Shown here: positions 33,989 to 41,972 of the stretch, in pieces
Position numbering within the stretch: position 1 is the first letter of the stretch
Layout of the letters: each line of letters starts with the position of its first letter
Assembly (NCBI GenBank): GCA_021107945.1
Contig: JAIORV010000160.1
Location: forward strand, 1 to 64,000
Length of the DNA stretch: 64,000 nucleotides
Reading direction: 5' to 3'
From: Vulcanimicrobiota bacterium
Lineage (GTDB): Bacteria; Vulcanimicrobiota; JAJTBE01
Position numbers and translations under genes: made by a program
The notes under the pieces: model-generated
What the model saw: the letters and a program-made list of their open reading frames with translations, nothing else
What the model was told of the DNA's origin: nothing
The model's database searches: none

Positions 33989-34786
33989 ATGGCAAAACTC
34001 AACTCAGTGGAAAAGCAGATTGGGAGGATGAAGGAAACAAACGATGACTTCAGCAGATTCCTGAAACATCAGAGAGACAAAAACAAAAAGCTTTTCAACG
34101 TTTCACTCTTGCTCACAATCCTTGTTGTAGTTGTTTTTGTGGTATATATATTCTTCTTTTATGCCACAATAAAAAATAACTTCAAAGGTGAGAAACTCCT
34201 TCTCAGCCTGGAAAAACATGCTCCCGATATACTGGAGCCTGTTTCGAAGCAGTTTATCAGAGTGGCAACAGAAGCAGCCCCGGTTTATCACAAGTTGGCG
34301 ATCAAAAAAGCCGAGGAAACCTTACCGGTCTGGTCTGCACAGGTAGAGGAGGAAATGCAAATATTTTCTAAAGAGACTACTCCGCAGGCAAAAGAGCAGT
34401 TAAGAAAAGCACTCGTAGGGGCAATTGAGCATCAGGACGCTCCATTGAGAGCAGCATTCCCGGGAATGACTGACGAAGATGTAAAAACTCTGATCGCAGA
34501 AATGGAAAAAGACCTTCAGGAAGGCACTGAGGAAATTGTTAACCATGTTTTTGACAATTCAATAGATGACATGATTAACCTGAAGAAAACATTTGACAGC
34601 TTTGATACCAAAGGACTGCCCAATAACAGAGAACAATTATCAAAGCTATTCATTCATTACATGCTCTTATATCTGGACCAGGAAGTAATGGAAAAAGGAG
34701 GTGCGAAGATTGAAAAAGGAAAACGCTGGGAACGAAACGTCAAAAAAGGAAAAAAACGAGGAAGCGGTAAAAAAGGAAAAAAATGA
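33989..34786 (+). CDS. Single-pass membrane protein with long helical tail, function unknown
   Basis: 265 residues: hydrophilic N-terminus, one membrane helix at ~36-60 (FNVSLLLTILVVVVFVVYIFFFY), then a long, mostly helical region (LEKHAPDILEPVSKQFIRVATEAAPVY …) and a Lys/Arg/Gly-rich C-terminus (KKGKKRGSGKKGKK). I do not recognise a named family. The downstream gene encodes a protein of the same plan, so the two probably form a hetero-oligomer with long helices on one side of the membrane. The basic tail is encoded by the same DNA as the start of the next gene. ATG at 33989 has AAAGGAGG upstream. Confidence 0.8.
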   Translation: MAKLNSVEKQIGRMKETNDDFSRFLKHQRDKNKKLFNVSLLLTILVVVVFVVYIFFFYATIKNNFKGEKLLLSLEKHAPDILEPVSKQFIRVATEAAPVYHKLAIKKAEETLPVWSAQVEEEMQIFSKETTPQAKEQLRKALVGAIEHQDAPLRAAFPGMTDEDVKTLIAEMEKDLQEGTEEIVNHVFDNSIDDMINLKKTFDSFDTKGLPNNREQLSKLFIHYMLLYLDQEVMEKGGAKIEKGKRWERNVKKGKKRGSGKKGKK

Positions 34787-35549
34787 GGAAATAAAAACGG
34801 AAGTGAAAGCATGCCCTGGCGAAAAGGCAGCCGTGAGCAATATTAAAGAGCTCCGTGCTTCCATGGATTCCTCCTTCGATATTGTCAAGGAGGACCTTTT
34901 AAAAGCAGAGAAAAGACTGAAAATTACAGTTGGAGTTCAAGCTGTTTTGTTGATTTTTGTGATCTTTTACCTCGGATGGTTCTATTCACAAATATGCAAA
35001 ATCGATGCGGAATCTGTTGTCCAGACGACAAAATATCAGCTTCTCAATGCGCTTCCCTCCATAGGAGACGAAATGTCACAGCAACTCAAAGCCTCGGCAC
35101 CCAGAACAATCGAAAGCCTGAGGCAAAGTTCGCTGGATGTTATTCCACAAATACGAAGAGATCTCCAGAGACATCTTCTCGCTGAAACAACCAAGTTGAC
35201 AACCGGCATAGGTGACGAGGTGAACCATTTAATCTCCGAGTATGTAAAATCTCATGCACAAGATATCAAGAAGAATAATCCGAACCTGTCTGATCTTGAT
35301 AAAGCAAGAAGGCTTGTCAGAATGATCAAACTGGATTTTAAGGAAACCGTAAAACAAGCGACAAATAAGCATATTGACGAGTATGCAAAGGATATGAGAG
35401 AACTCAATAAAGAGATGAAAAAACTGAGAACCTCCAAAAAGCTCACAAAGAAGGAGATGTATCAGAAGAAGATGATCTCGGTATGGGTGAAGCTTATGAA
35501 GTTAGAAGTCAAAGAGATGCCCCATGCACAGGAGACTCTGGTACCATAA
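34710..35549 (+). CDS. Single-pass membrane protein, paralogue-like partner of upstream gene
   Basis: About 279 residues: Lys/Glu-rich N-terminus (ETSKKEKNEEAVKKEKNEE), one membrane helix at ~75-95 (ITVGVQAVLLIFVIFYLGWFY), then a long helical region (LNALPSIGDEMSQQLKASAP…, HIDEYAKDMRELNKEMKKL). Not a named family to my knowledge. Start is a TTG at 34710 because AAGGAGG lies 8 nt upstream; a GTG at 34701 falls inside that Shine-Dalgarno. It therefore overlaps the upstream gene by 77 bp in another frame, suggesting translational coupling and equal amounts of both proteins. A strong terminator follows 24 bp after the stop. Confidence 0.8.
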   Translation: MKKENAGNETSKKEKNEEAVKKEKNEEIKTEVKACPGEKAAVSNIKELRASMDSSFDIVKEDLLKAEKRLKITVGVQAVLLIFVIFYLGWFYSQICKIDAESVVQTTKYQLLNALPSIGDEMSQQLKASAPRTIESLRQSSLDVIPQIRRDLQRHLLAETTKLTTGIGDEVNHLISEYVKSHAQDIKKNNPNLSDLDKARRLVRMIKLDFKETVKQATNKHIDEYAKDMRELNKEMKKLRTSKKLTKKEMYQKKMISVWVKLMKLEVKEMPHAQETLVP

Positions 35550-35573
35550 ACCCGGTTTAAAATGTATAGTTTG

Positions 35574-35604
35574 AAAACCTGCCCTATCGGCAGGTTTTTT
35601 ATTT
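35574..35604 (+). terminator. Rho-independent terminator of the membrane-protein pair
   Basis: A 10-bp perfect stem AAAACCTGCC / GGCAGGTTTT, 5-nt loop CTATC, followed by a T-rich tract TTATTTT. Confidence 0.9.
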
Positions 35605-35700
35605 TACAATGCAAAGGCAAAGGATAATGAACTATAAATAGCCAAATCATTCTATAATCCCTTGAAAAATAAATACTGCGAACAAAATGGAGGAAACATC

Positions 35701-36570
35701 ATGAAAAAAATCATTCCGATTATTCTAATCATTATAATTACTATTTCTGCTATAGCAATATTTTCGATACCATCCATCCGTTACAATTTATTTGGAGTAG
35801 AATTAAAATATAAATTCTTCCAGGGTGAAAAGATAAACTACAAAACAAAAGTCGATATGAGTATTGATTTTAACAAAGGACCAAAGGCAATAGTCGGAAA
35901 GGATATTAGTGCGAAATTTGAAAGGGATTCGATATGGAGAATAAGTAAGGTTGTGGGAGATACGATAACTATAATAAACTCGGGAAAAATAAAAAAAGGC
36001 GACATAAGTCTTGGTGGTAAGACAATCTCGTTGAATGATGATAATAATAAAGAATCAAGGATTGTTATAGAACAGGATATGCAAGGAAAAGTTATTAATG
36101 TGGAAACTGGGGGCAGGCAGAAAGATGACCGGGAAAACATTCAAAGCCAGATGACCTTTTTATGGTGTAATGTATTACTACCAAAAGGTAAAGTAATGAT
36201 CGGGAGAACGTGGGAAGAAAATATTGATGCATATATGACCCAGCAGATTATCAAAACCCGGATAAAGGGCACAATACATTACAAATTTGAGAAAATTGAG
36301 AAATACAACAAGAAACTATGTGCCCTTATTACATATGATGATTCATTCGATACCACGTCGAAGATTGGGGGAAGTAACAAAATCGGGTTTGATACGACAG
36401 TTAAAATGAAAGGAAAAGCCTACCTTGATATAGACAGTGGAAAGATGATATTTTCCGAGAGAGAAATAAATCTTGAAATGTCAAAAACCATCCCCCTATT
36501 AAACATTCCTCTCTCGGCAAACGCAAAATTTCGCGTGGTATATGAGAAAAAAACGGGAAACGGGAAATAG
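35701..36570 (+). CDS. Exported or membrane-anchored beta-rich protein, function unknown
   Basis: 289 residues from the ATG at 35701 (GGAGG upstream). The N-terminal hydrophobic segment (MKKIIPIILIIIITISAIAIF) is a signal peptide or anchor; no clear cleavage site. The remainder alternates short hydrophobic and polar residues as in an antiparallel beta-sheet protein (YKFFQGEKINYKTKVDMSI, VIVEQ-like strands, KMKGKAYLDIDSGKMIFSER). The pattern of a lysine-rich surface and a C-terminal LDIDSGKMI … strand pair resembles envelope lipid-binding or assembly proteins, but I cannot name a family. It lies 110 bp upstream of the kinase gene and may be cotranscribed. Confidence 0.75.
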   Translation: MKKIIPIILIIIITISAIAIFSIPSIRYNLFGVELKYKFFQGEKINYKTKVDMSIDFNKGPKAIVGKDISAKFERDSIWRISKVVGDTITIINSGKIKKGDISLGGKTISLNDDNNKESRIVIEQDMQGKVINVETGGRQKDDRENIQSQMTFLWCNVLLPKGKVMIGRTWEENIDAYMTQQIIKTRIKGTIHYKFEKIEKYNKKLCALITYDDSFDTTSKIGGSNKIGFDTTVKMKGKAYLDIDSGKMIFSEREINLEMSKTIPLLNIPLSANAKFRVVYEKKTGNGK

Positions 36571-36680
36571 GAGGGTAGCGGAGGTTTTTAGCCCTCTAAT
36601 CATGAGAGGAATAATCCTTAAAACGATGGATAAAAAGGAAACCTGAAGGTTTCCGCTGCCGGGAATTGGAGTAATGTACT

Positions 36681-38933
36681 ATGAAATGTCCCGTTTGTGG
36701 AACTGACAATAAAGATACGGCCACATTCTGTTTTTCCTGCGGTTATGCATTATTGCAGGGATCCAACGTTTTTCGCGCATCAAGAAATCCCACCGTACCC
36801 ACCGAGTCTTCTACCGTAAACCAAAGTCCTCCTGAACAAAGCTCCCAAGCTTCTTCTCCTCCACCTGCCGGAGCAAGTTCTCAAGATTCATCTCACCTAT
36901 CTCCGAAAACTATCCATAAAGGGCGTTATCAGATTAACAGAAAATTGGGGCAGGGAGGTATGGGTGAAGTCTATCTTGCAAATGACACAGTGATGCATTC
37001 AAAAGTTGTGGTCAAGGAGATGAAGTCCAAGAACGCCTCCACAAATGACAGAATATATTTTGAGAAACGATTCGAGGAGGAAGCACGACTCCTATTCCGC
37101 CTGAAACATAACAATCTCCCCAGGGTAACTGATCTCTTCAAGGAAGGAGAAAGTTATTTCCTGGTTATGGAATATATCGAGGGAGAAAACCTGGAAGATG
37201 TTGCCGGAAAACGCCCGGACGGACGAATAACAGTGGATGAATGTATTGAATGGATGGGGACGGCTTTGGAAATTCTCAAGTATCTTCATGGTCAGAAACC
37301 TCCGGTTGTACACAGGGATATTAAACCCTCAAACATTATGCTGACGGAAACCGGTGATATATTTATTGTGGATTTCGGCATCGCCCGGACTGTGGGGACA
37401 AGAACATATACCCTGGTAGGCACTCCCGGGTTCATCTCACCGGAGCACATGACAGGCAAGCTCTGCCTTTCGTCGGATATATATAGCCTGGGGGCAACAC
37501 TTCACTTCCTGTTGACTGGAGATAATCCACAAAACCGGGATCCCTTCGACTTCCCTCCCCTATCGAAATACCGCGACGATATACCTGAAGGCTTACAGGA
37601 TATATTTGATAAGATGATTGCAATGAAGAGGGATGATCGTTACCGGAGGGTGGAAGATGTTCTGACAGACCTGGCAAACATCAAATGCATCCTATCCCCT
37701 GCCTCTCCATTTTCTGTAGGAGGGACGTCCCCGTCCCGATTTTTGGAGACGTCCCCGTCCCGAGATCCCGAACAACAGCCTTCCTCCGCCATGCCTCCTT
37801 CTGAATCACCGGCAATGGCAGATCTTCTCCCCGCTCCTGTAAGACCGCAAAAAAAACGTACACCAATCATTCCTCTTGTTATACTTATTGCATGTATAAT
37901 TACAACTGCAGTATTGTTTGTATATACGAGAAATAAGACAAAATCCGGAAAAACGGTTCTCCCTTCTTCAGGAGGAATGTCCTCATCCCAATACCCCGAT
38001 AAACAAACTCATTCTATTTCTCCGGGAATACAAAATGAACCACAATTAAAAAAATGGAAATGTCTGAGGACGCTAAAAGGGCATTCTTCTGATGTTAATT
38101 CAGTTGCATTCTCCCCTGACGGAAAATATATGGCGAGCGGAAGTAATGATAAAACAATTAAAATGTGGAATAAAGATACGGGAAAATGTTTGAGGACACT
38201 GAAAGGGCATTCTTCCGATATTAATTCCGTTAAATTCTCCCCCGACAGCAAATATATCGCAAGCGGAAGTTATGATCACACAATAAAAATATGGGATGCA
38301 GATTCCGGTGAATGTTTGAGGACACTGAAGGGGCATTCCGGTTCCGTTTATTCCGTTGCGTTCTCCCCCGACGGTAAATATATCGCATCGGGCGGTTGGG
38401 ATAAAACAATAAAAATATGGGATGCAGATACGGGCGAATGTCTGAAAACCCTGATAGGCCATACTCTTTGGGTTCGTTCGATCGCATTTTCCCCCGACGG
38501 AAAGAATATCGCAACAGGCAGTTCTGACAAAACAATTAAAATATGGGCAATAGATACGGGTGAATGTCTGAAGACCCTCAAAGGTCATTCCGATTATGTT
38601 ATCTCCGTCGCGTTTTCCCCCGACGGTCAATATCTCGCATCCGGTGGCTGGGATAAGACAATAAAAATATGGAATAAAGATACGGGTGAATGTTTGAAGA
38701 CCCTGGAAGGTTATTCTATCGACATAGAATCTGTTGCCTTCTCCCCCGACGGGAAACATATTGCATCCGGAGGTCGTGATAATACAATAAGAATATGGAA
38801 TAAAGATACAGGTAAATGCTCCGGTATCCTTGAAGGACATTCCGGTTGGGTTTTTTCCGTCACATTTTCCCCGGACGGCAGATACATTGCATCGGGAAGT
38901 AAGGACAAAACAATTAAAATATGGAGACGGTAA
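36681..38933 (+). CDS. Ser/Thr protein kinase with zinc ribbon, membrane helix and WD40 propeller
   Basis: 750 residues. Zinc ribbon (CPVCGTDNKDTATFCFSCG, 3-21); Ser/Pro-rich linker; Hanks-type kinase (~77-340) with GQGGMGEVYLA, lysine in VVVKEMK, HRDIKPSNIM and VDFGIARTVG; linker; one membrane helix (~396-415, IIPLVILIACIITTAVLFV); seven WD40 repeats (~457-750), e.g. CLRTLKGHSSDVNSVAFSPD and DKTIKIW. Seven blades close a full propeller, so the extracytoplasmic part is probably a ligand- or partner-binding sensor. The intracellular juxtamembrane linker contains one complete REP repeat in frame, plus a second partial copy, and a diverged one lies just outside the helix. No phosphatase gene adjoins it; a PP2C-type phosphatase is at 60.9 kb. 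Confidence 0.95.
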   Translation: MKCPVCGTDNKDTATFCFSCGYALLQGSNVFRASRNPTVPTESSTVNQSPPEQSSQASSPPPAGASSQDSSHLSPKTIHKGRYQINRKLGQGGMGEVYLANDTVMHSKVVVKEMKSKNASTNDRIYFEKRFEEEARLLFRLKHNNLPRVTDLFKEGESYFLVMEYIEGENLEDVAGKRPDGRITVDECIEWMGTALEILKYLHGQKPPVVHRDIKPSNIMLTETGDIFIVDFGIARTVGTRTYTLVGTPGFISPEHMTGKLCLSSDIYSLGATLHFLLTGDNPQNRDPFDFPPLSKYRDDIPEGLQDIFDKMIAMKRDDRYRRVEDVLTDLANIKCILSPASPFSVGGTSPSRFLETSPSRDPEQQPSSAMPPSESPAMADLLPAPVRPQKKRTPIIPLVILIACIITTAVLFVYTRNKTKSGKTVLPSSGGMSSSQYPDKQTHSISPGIQNEPQLKKWKCLRTLKGHSSDVNSVAFSPDGKYMASGSNDKTIKMWNKDTGKCLRTLKGHSSDINSVKFSPDSKYIASGSYDHTIKIWDADSGECLRTLKGHSGSVYSVAFSPDGKYIASGGWDKTIKIWDADTGECLKTLIGHTLWVRSIAFSPDGKNIATGSSDKTIKIWAIDTGECLKTLKGHSDYVISVAFSPDGQYLASGGWDKTIKIWNKDTGECLKTLEGYSIDIESVAFSPDGKHIASGGRDNTIRIWNKDTGKCSGILEGHSGWVFSVTFSPDGRYIASGSKDKTIKIWRR
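37715..37764 (+). repeat. Class A REP inside the kinase coding sequence
   Basis: A full REP (TGTAGGAGGGACGTCC then CCGTCCCGAT, 37715-37740) followed by a partial second copy (GGAGACGTCCCCGTCCCGA, 37745-37763). Translated in frame it gives VGGTSPSRFLETSPSRD in the linker before the membrane helix. Confidence 0.9.
37969..38000 (+). repeat. Diverged REP copy inside the kinase coding sequence
   Basis: CAGGAGGAATGTCCTCATCC then CAATACCCCGAT: a decayed class A REP that lost the GTAG head but keeps the AGGAGG..TGTCC..CATCC order. It encodes GGMSSSQYPD between the membrane helix and the WD40 domain. Confidence 0.55.
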
Positions 38934-39015
38934 AGGAAGACGGAGGGCAGAAGCCGGAGGACATAAGCCGGACGGCGGATTGCGGATGACGGATCTCATT
39001 TCCCGCCTCTAATTT

Positions 39016-39041
39016 TGTAGGAGGGACGTCCCCGTCCCGAT
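39016..39041 (+). repeat. REP element, class A
   Basis: Full copy, plus orientation, 70 bp left of the REP that bounds the RAYT unit. Preceded by AATTT as is the copy at 39087. Confidence 0.9.
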
Positions 39042-39086
39042 AAAAACAGATGACGGATCGCGTATCCCATTTCCCGCCTCCAATTT

Positions 39087-39112
39087 TGTAGGAGGGACGT
39101 CCCCGTCCCGAT
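39087..39112 (+). repeat. REP element, left end of RAYT unit 1
   Basis: CCAATTTTGTAGGAGGGACG then TCCCCGTCCCGAT; the CCAATTTTG lead-in matches, inverted, the CAAAATTGG after the right-end REP of unit 2 at 59112. Confidence 0.9.
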
Positions 39113-39151
39113 ATGTGTCCTTAATCCATATCTCTATCCTTCAACCAACAA

Positions 39152-39655
39152 TCACAAATTCTCTTCCTTAAAAAACCAGAATTCCCAATCTTCGGGTTTT
39201 TCTACCAATCCTTTTCTCACCGAATTCTCATGGCAATATTGCGCGATTTTTTCCAGGTTTTCATAACTCCTTATATTGTGATCATAATATTGCTCCTGCC
39301 AGACGAAACCCTTACGATTCAGTAGTTTATTGATCTTATGAGATGTGAAGCTCTTAAAATCCTTCATTACCTTTGAAAGATTCTGTCCCTCCATCAACTG
39401 GAAAACAACATGAATATGGTCGGGCATTACAATACCGCAAATCGCCTTTATTCTGCCCTTCTCCTCAAGAAAATAAAGGGAATCGAAAAGAATTTTGCAT
39501 ACCTTTTCATTTGCCAATATCCTGCGACGCTCATATGTTGTAGTGGTTATATAATAGCACAAGTTCGGTAATGAATATCTTCCTTTTCTAAGGTGAAATT
39601 TTCCTCGTTTTGGAAATGTGTATTTTTCCTGTTTTTTTGTTGGTTTATGTTTCAT
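39152..39655 (-). CDS. REP-associated tyrosine transposase (RAYT, Y1/IS200-like)
   Basis: 167 residues of the TnpA_REP/Y1 HUH family. The metal-binding HUH motif is HIH in GIVMPDHIHVVFQL; the candidate nucleophile Tyr is in GFVWQEQYYDHNIR; the RAYT-typical TSHKINKLLNRKG and NLEKIAQYCHENSVRKGLV follow. RAYTs bind single-stranded REP hairpins by their 5' GTAG and cut and join them, spreading REPs through the chromosome. Inverted REPs with exactly that GTAG head flank this gene, so these are presumably its substrates. A second copy at 58557-59060 has a nonsense mutation. The reading frame here is intact. Confidence 0.93.
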   Translation of the reverse strand: MKHKPTKKQEKYTFPKRGKFHLRKGRYSLPNLCYYITTTTYERRRILANEKVCKILFDSLYFLEEKGRIKAICGIVMPDHIHVVFQLMEGQNLSKVMKDFKSFTSHKINKLLNRKGFVWQEQYYDHNIRSYENLEKIAQYCHENSVRKGLVEKPEDWEFWFFKEENL

Positions 39656-39731
39656 GGTGTCACCTTATTTATTGTATTCTATTATCTGAATTAGGATAAA
39701 ATGGCATATGGAATAATCGGATGGGGATAAT

Positions 39732-39757
39732 ATCGGGACGGGGACGTCCCTCCTACA
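39732..39757 (-). repeat. REP element, right end of RAYT unit 1
   Basis: Full class A REP in minus orientation (ATCGGGACGGGGACGTCC then CTCCTACA), inverted relative to 39087-39112. Confidence 0.9.
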
Positions 39758-39794
39758 GATCCGGCATCCGACCTCTGACATCTGACATCCGTTT

Positions 39795-39820
39795 ATCGGG
39801 ACGGGGACGTCCCTCCTACA
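39795..39820 (-). repeat. REP element, class A
   Basis: A second minus-oriented copy 38 bp beyond the RAYT unit; the DNA between the two is made of ATCCG/CTGACAT microrepeats. Confidence 0.9.
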
Positions 39821-39910
39821 GATCTGGAAATGGGAAATGGGAAATGAGAGGCGGGAGACGGGATCCATCCTCCGTTCTCCGGCATCCGTTCTCTGGCATC
39901 CGTTCTCTGT

Positions 39911-40597
39911 TTATAATTTCTTCCAGATCTCCCAGAACTTGGGTTTTATGATCGGCGGCGCAACATTCCGGTTTAAATACCACCACCACCTTGTGAGAGG
40001 GGGATCGTTCACTATCTGGTACTGCTTGAAATTATTATAACCTATCTCCCTGACATATATCGCCGCTTTTGCTCTTAACTGAATATCCAACTTTACAATT
40101 TGCCCCCAGTATTCCTTGAGATTGATAGAGTCATCATATTTCAAGAGATCCAGCACATCCTGGATATCATCCCTGTAATAGTTGAGGTTAGAGGCGGCCA
40201 GACCGTTTTTTCCTATGTTTTCAACATATTTTCTGTATTCGTTTATCGATTCCTGAAGATATTCCAGCATCTCTCTTGCATCGGGATCAACTTTATTCTT
40301 CCCCTGACCGTCGGCACTATGAATATCTCCTCCGGCGAAAGTTCCGGAAAGTCCTATAATCATCTTACTTTGTGATTTCGCTTGTTGGAAATCAAGTTTT
40401 TGTTGTTTTATCCTCTTTTTCTCTTTCTCTTCTTTCTTTTTCTTCTCCCCGAACTCGCTTTCTTCCAAATCGGGTGGTTTCCCCACGGTTGGCAATTTGA
40501 AACTTAATGGAGATTCATCGCCTGTTTCTCCAGTTGTATCAGGGATTTCATCTTCCATTGTATCTTGATATTCACTGTAGTATTCGAATTCATCCAT
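39911..40597 (-). CDS. Charged hypothetical protein
   Basis: 228 residues. Acidic N-terminus (MDEFEYYSEYQDTMEDEIPD), then a Lys/Glu-rich helical stretch (EFGEKKKKEEKEKKRIKQQK, residues ~49-68), then a folded-looking C-terminal half (~100-228) with helices (ARE-MLEYLQESINEYRKYVENI, IQDVLDLLKYD) and an aromatic-rich end (DPPLTRWWWYLNRNVAPP). No signal peptide or membrane helix. I do not recognise the family. It stands alone, between the RAYT element and the sigma factor gene. Confidence 0.7.
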   Translation of the reverse strand: MDEFEYYSEYQDTMEDEIPDTTGETGDESPLSFKLPTVGKPPDLEESEFGEKKKKEEKEKKRIKQQKLDFQQAKSQSKMIIGLSGTFAGGDIHSADGQGKNKVDPDAREMLEYLQESINEYRKYVENIGKNGLAASNLNYYRDDIQDVLDLLKYDDSINLKEYWGQIVKLDIQLRAKAAIYVREIGYNNFKQYQIVNDPPLTRWWWYLNRNVAPPIIKPKFWEIWKKL

Positions 40598-41102
40598 TTT
40601 TAAACACCCAAGTCCTCCGGTTTATTAATTTCAGCTTCTTTATAATTAAAAGTAAAAACCAACATAGATATCTTTCCCGAATAATTATTAAATTACCTTT
40701 GTCAATGCTAAAATAAATCTTCACCGCATTAAGGAAGATGGAAAATGGAAATTGGAAATTGGAATATAGAAGATGGAAGTTGGAAGCTGGAAGCTGGAAG
40801 CTGGAGGTTGAAATTCCATTTTCCAACTTCTAATTTCTAACATCTATTTTGGAGATATCAACTTTTTTTTCTCCGGTTATCCTCTGCGCCCTCCGCGATC
40901 TCTGCGGTGAATTTAAAAAGCATTATCCGGGATTAAGGGAAAAGGAAGGTGCTTGTTACAAAATGGTAAAATCAGACTCCGCTTTAGAAGGAAAAAGCCG
41001 GTTCCTCTTTAAATTTCTCTTAATGGGTCAAAATAAAATCTTACATTTAATTTCCTGAAAAGGAGATTGGTTTTAATTTCGGATTTTACTCGGGGAGGAA
41101 GA
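40598..41102. other. Repeat-rich spacer upstream of the sigma factor
   Basis: No convincing gene. 40737-40815 is a microsatellite-like run of GGAAATTGGAA/GGAAGCTGG units; 40871-40932 is an extended CTCTGCG repeat sharing TTTAAAAAGCATTATCCGGG with two other sites. A short open frame at 40849-41058 consists mostly of this repeat. The sigma factor's ribosome site GGGGAGG ends at 41099. Confidence 0.6.
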
Positions 41103-41930
41103 ATGGTGGACACTTCCGATTTATGGAAGAAATATAAAGAACTGGAAGACGAAGAGTCAAAAAATAAGCTTATTGAGCATTATCTTCCCTTTGTCCGCCA
41201 GATTGCTTCCATGATCATAAAGAAACTTCGTCCCGGAGTGGACCTCGATGATCTGACCGGTGACGGAATTTTTGGATTAATCCGTGCGATTGATAATTTC
41301 GATCTTTCCCGGGGCTTCAAGTTTGAGACCTACGCCACACCCGTTGTAAGAGGATCCATATATAACGGTTTAAGGACCCTGGATTGGGTTCCTGAGAGAA
41401 CAAGGGGCAAGGTCAGGGCTGTTCAGAGGAGCCGCGAGAAATATTACAAAATGAAAGGTCGCTTCCCCACCGAGGAGGAGCTTGCTAACGAGCTAAGGAT
41501 GAGCTCCGAGGAAGTATATGATCTTATTGCCGATCTCGGATGTCTTTTTATACTCTCCCTGGAACAGCCTCTCACAAACATTGAGGGTGAAAACGGCACT
41601 ATAATATCATTGATTGAAAACGAATTGATAAATGATCCCCTGATGGAAGTGGAGTTCTCAGAGGAGAGGAAATTTCTTGAAGAAGCTATAGAAAACCTGA
41701 ATGAAAGAGAAAGATATATAGTTTCAAAGCATTATTTCGAGGGATTTACATTTGAGTCAATATCGCATGATCTTGGTGTTTCTAAACAAAGAATTTCACA
41801 GATGCATGCTCGTGCTGTGAGAAGAATGAGAGAGCACCTTGGCAGGATGACAATAAGCGACGAGGCGATAAAAGATTTTACATATGAAAAGCACCCGTTG
41901 ATCCCACCACGATGGAAGAAAAAAGAATAA
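41103..41930 (+). CDS. Sigma-70 family factor, FliA/WhiG type
   Basis: 275 residues from the ATG at 41103 (GGGGAGG upstream). Region 2: LIEHYLPFVRQIASMIIKKL and DLTGDGIFGLIRAIDNFDLSRGFKFETYATPVVRGSIYNGLRTLDWVPERTR; region 3: RFPTEEELANELRMSSEEVYDL; region 4: ERERYIVSKHYFEGFTFESISHDLGVSKQRISQMHARAVRRMREHL. It has no region 1.1, as expected for alternative sigma factors of flagellar or developmental type. No flagellar or chemotaxis gene is in the window, so WhiG-like developmental or stress control is as likely. The partner-switching anti-sigma set at 60.9-63.9 kb could control it, but they are 20 kb apart (inference). Confidence 0.92.
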   Translation: MVDTSDLWKKYKELEDEESKNKLIEHYLPFVRQIASMIIKKLRPGVDLDDLTGDGIFGLIRAIDNFDLSRGFKFETYATPVVRGSIYNGLRTLDWVPERTRGKVRAVQRSREKYYKMKGRFPTEEELANELRMSSEEVYDLIADLGCLFILSLEQPLTNIEGENGTIISLIENELINDPLMEVEFSEERKFLEEAIENLNERERYIVSKHYFEGFTFESISHDLGVSKQRISQMHARAVRRMREHLGRMTISDEAIKDFTYEKHPLIPPRWKKKE

Positions 41931-41972
41931 ACATACTATTCCCACGGACAGGCGTTTCCCGACTCCATTTTT

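Larger units (their letters stand above)
39087..39757 (-). mobile_element. REP-RAYT-REP unit, intact copy
   Basis: A 671-bp unit bounded by inverted class A REPs (39087-39112 plus orientation, 39732-39757 minus orientation) around an intact RAYT gene. The same arrangement recurs at 58455-59111. Sequence outside the ORF is also conserved between the two, for example the ATTATCCCC…TTCAGATAATA stretch upstream of the gene and GAGAATTTGTGATTGTTG after it, so the whole unit moved or was duplicated. Further REPs (39016-39041, 39795-39820) lie just outside on both sides. Confidence 0.85.

Noticed and set aside
38100-38999. A 299-codon minus-strand open frame opposite the kinase WD40 region
   Set aside because: Its translation mirrors the periodicity of the WD40 codons; no ribosome site or family motif. 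It is an antisense shadow.
40849-41058. A short open frame before the sigma factor gene
   Set aside because: Most of it is the extended CTCTGCG repeat; no conserved protein features.
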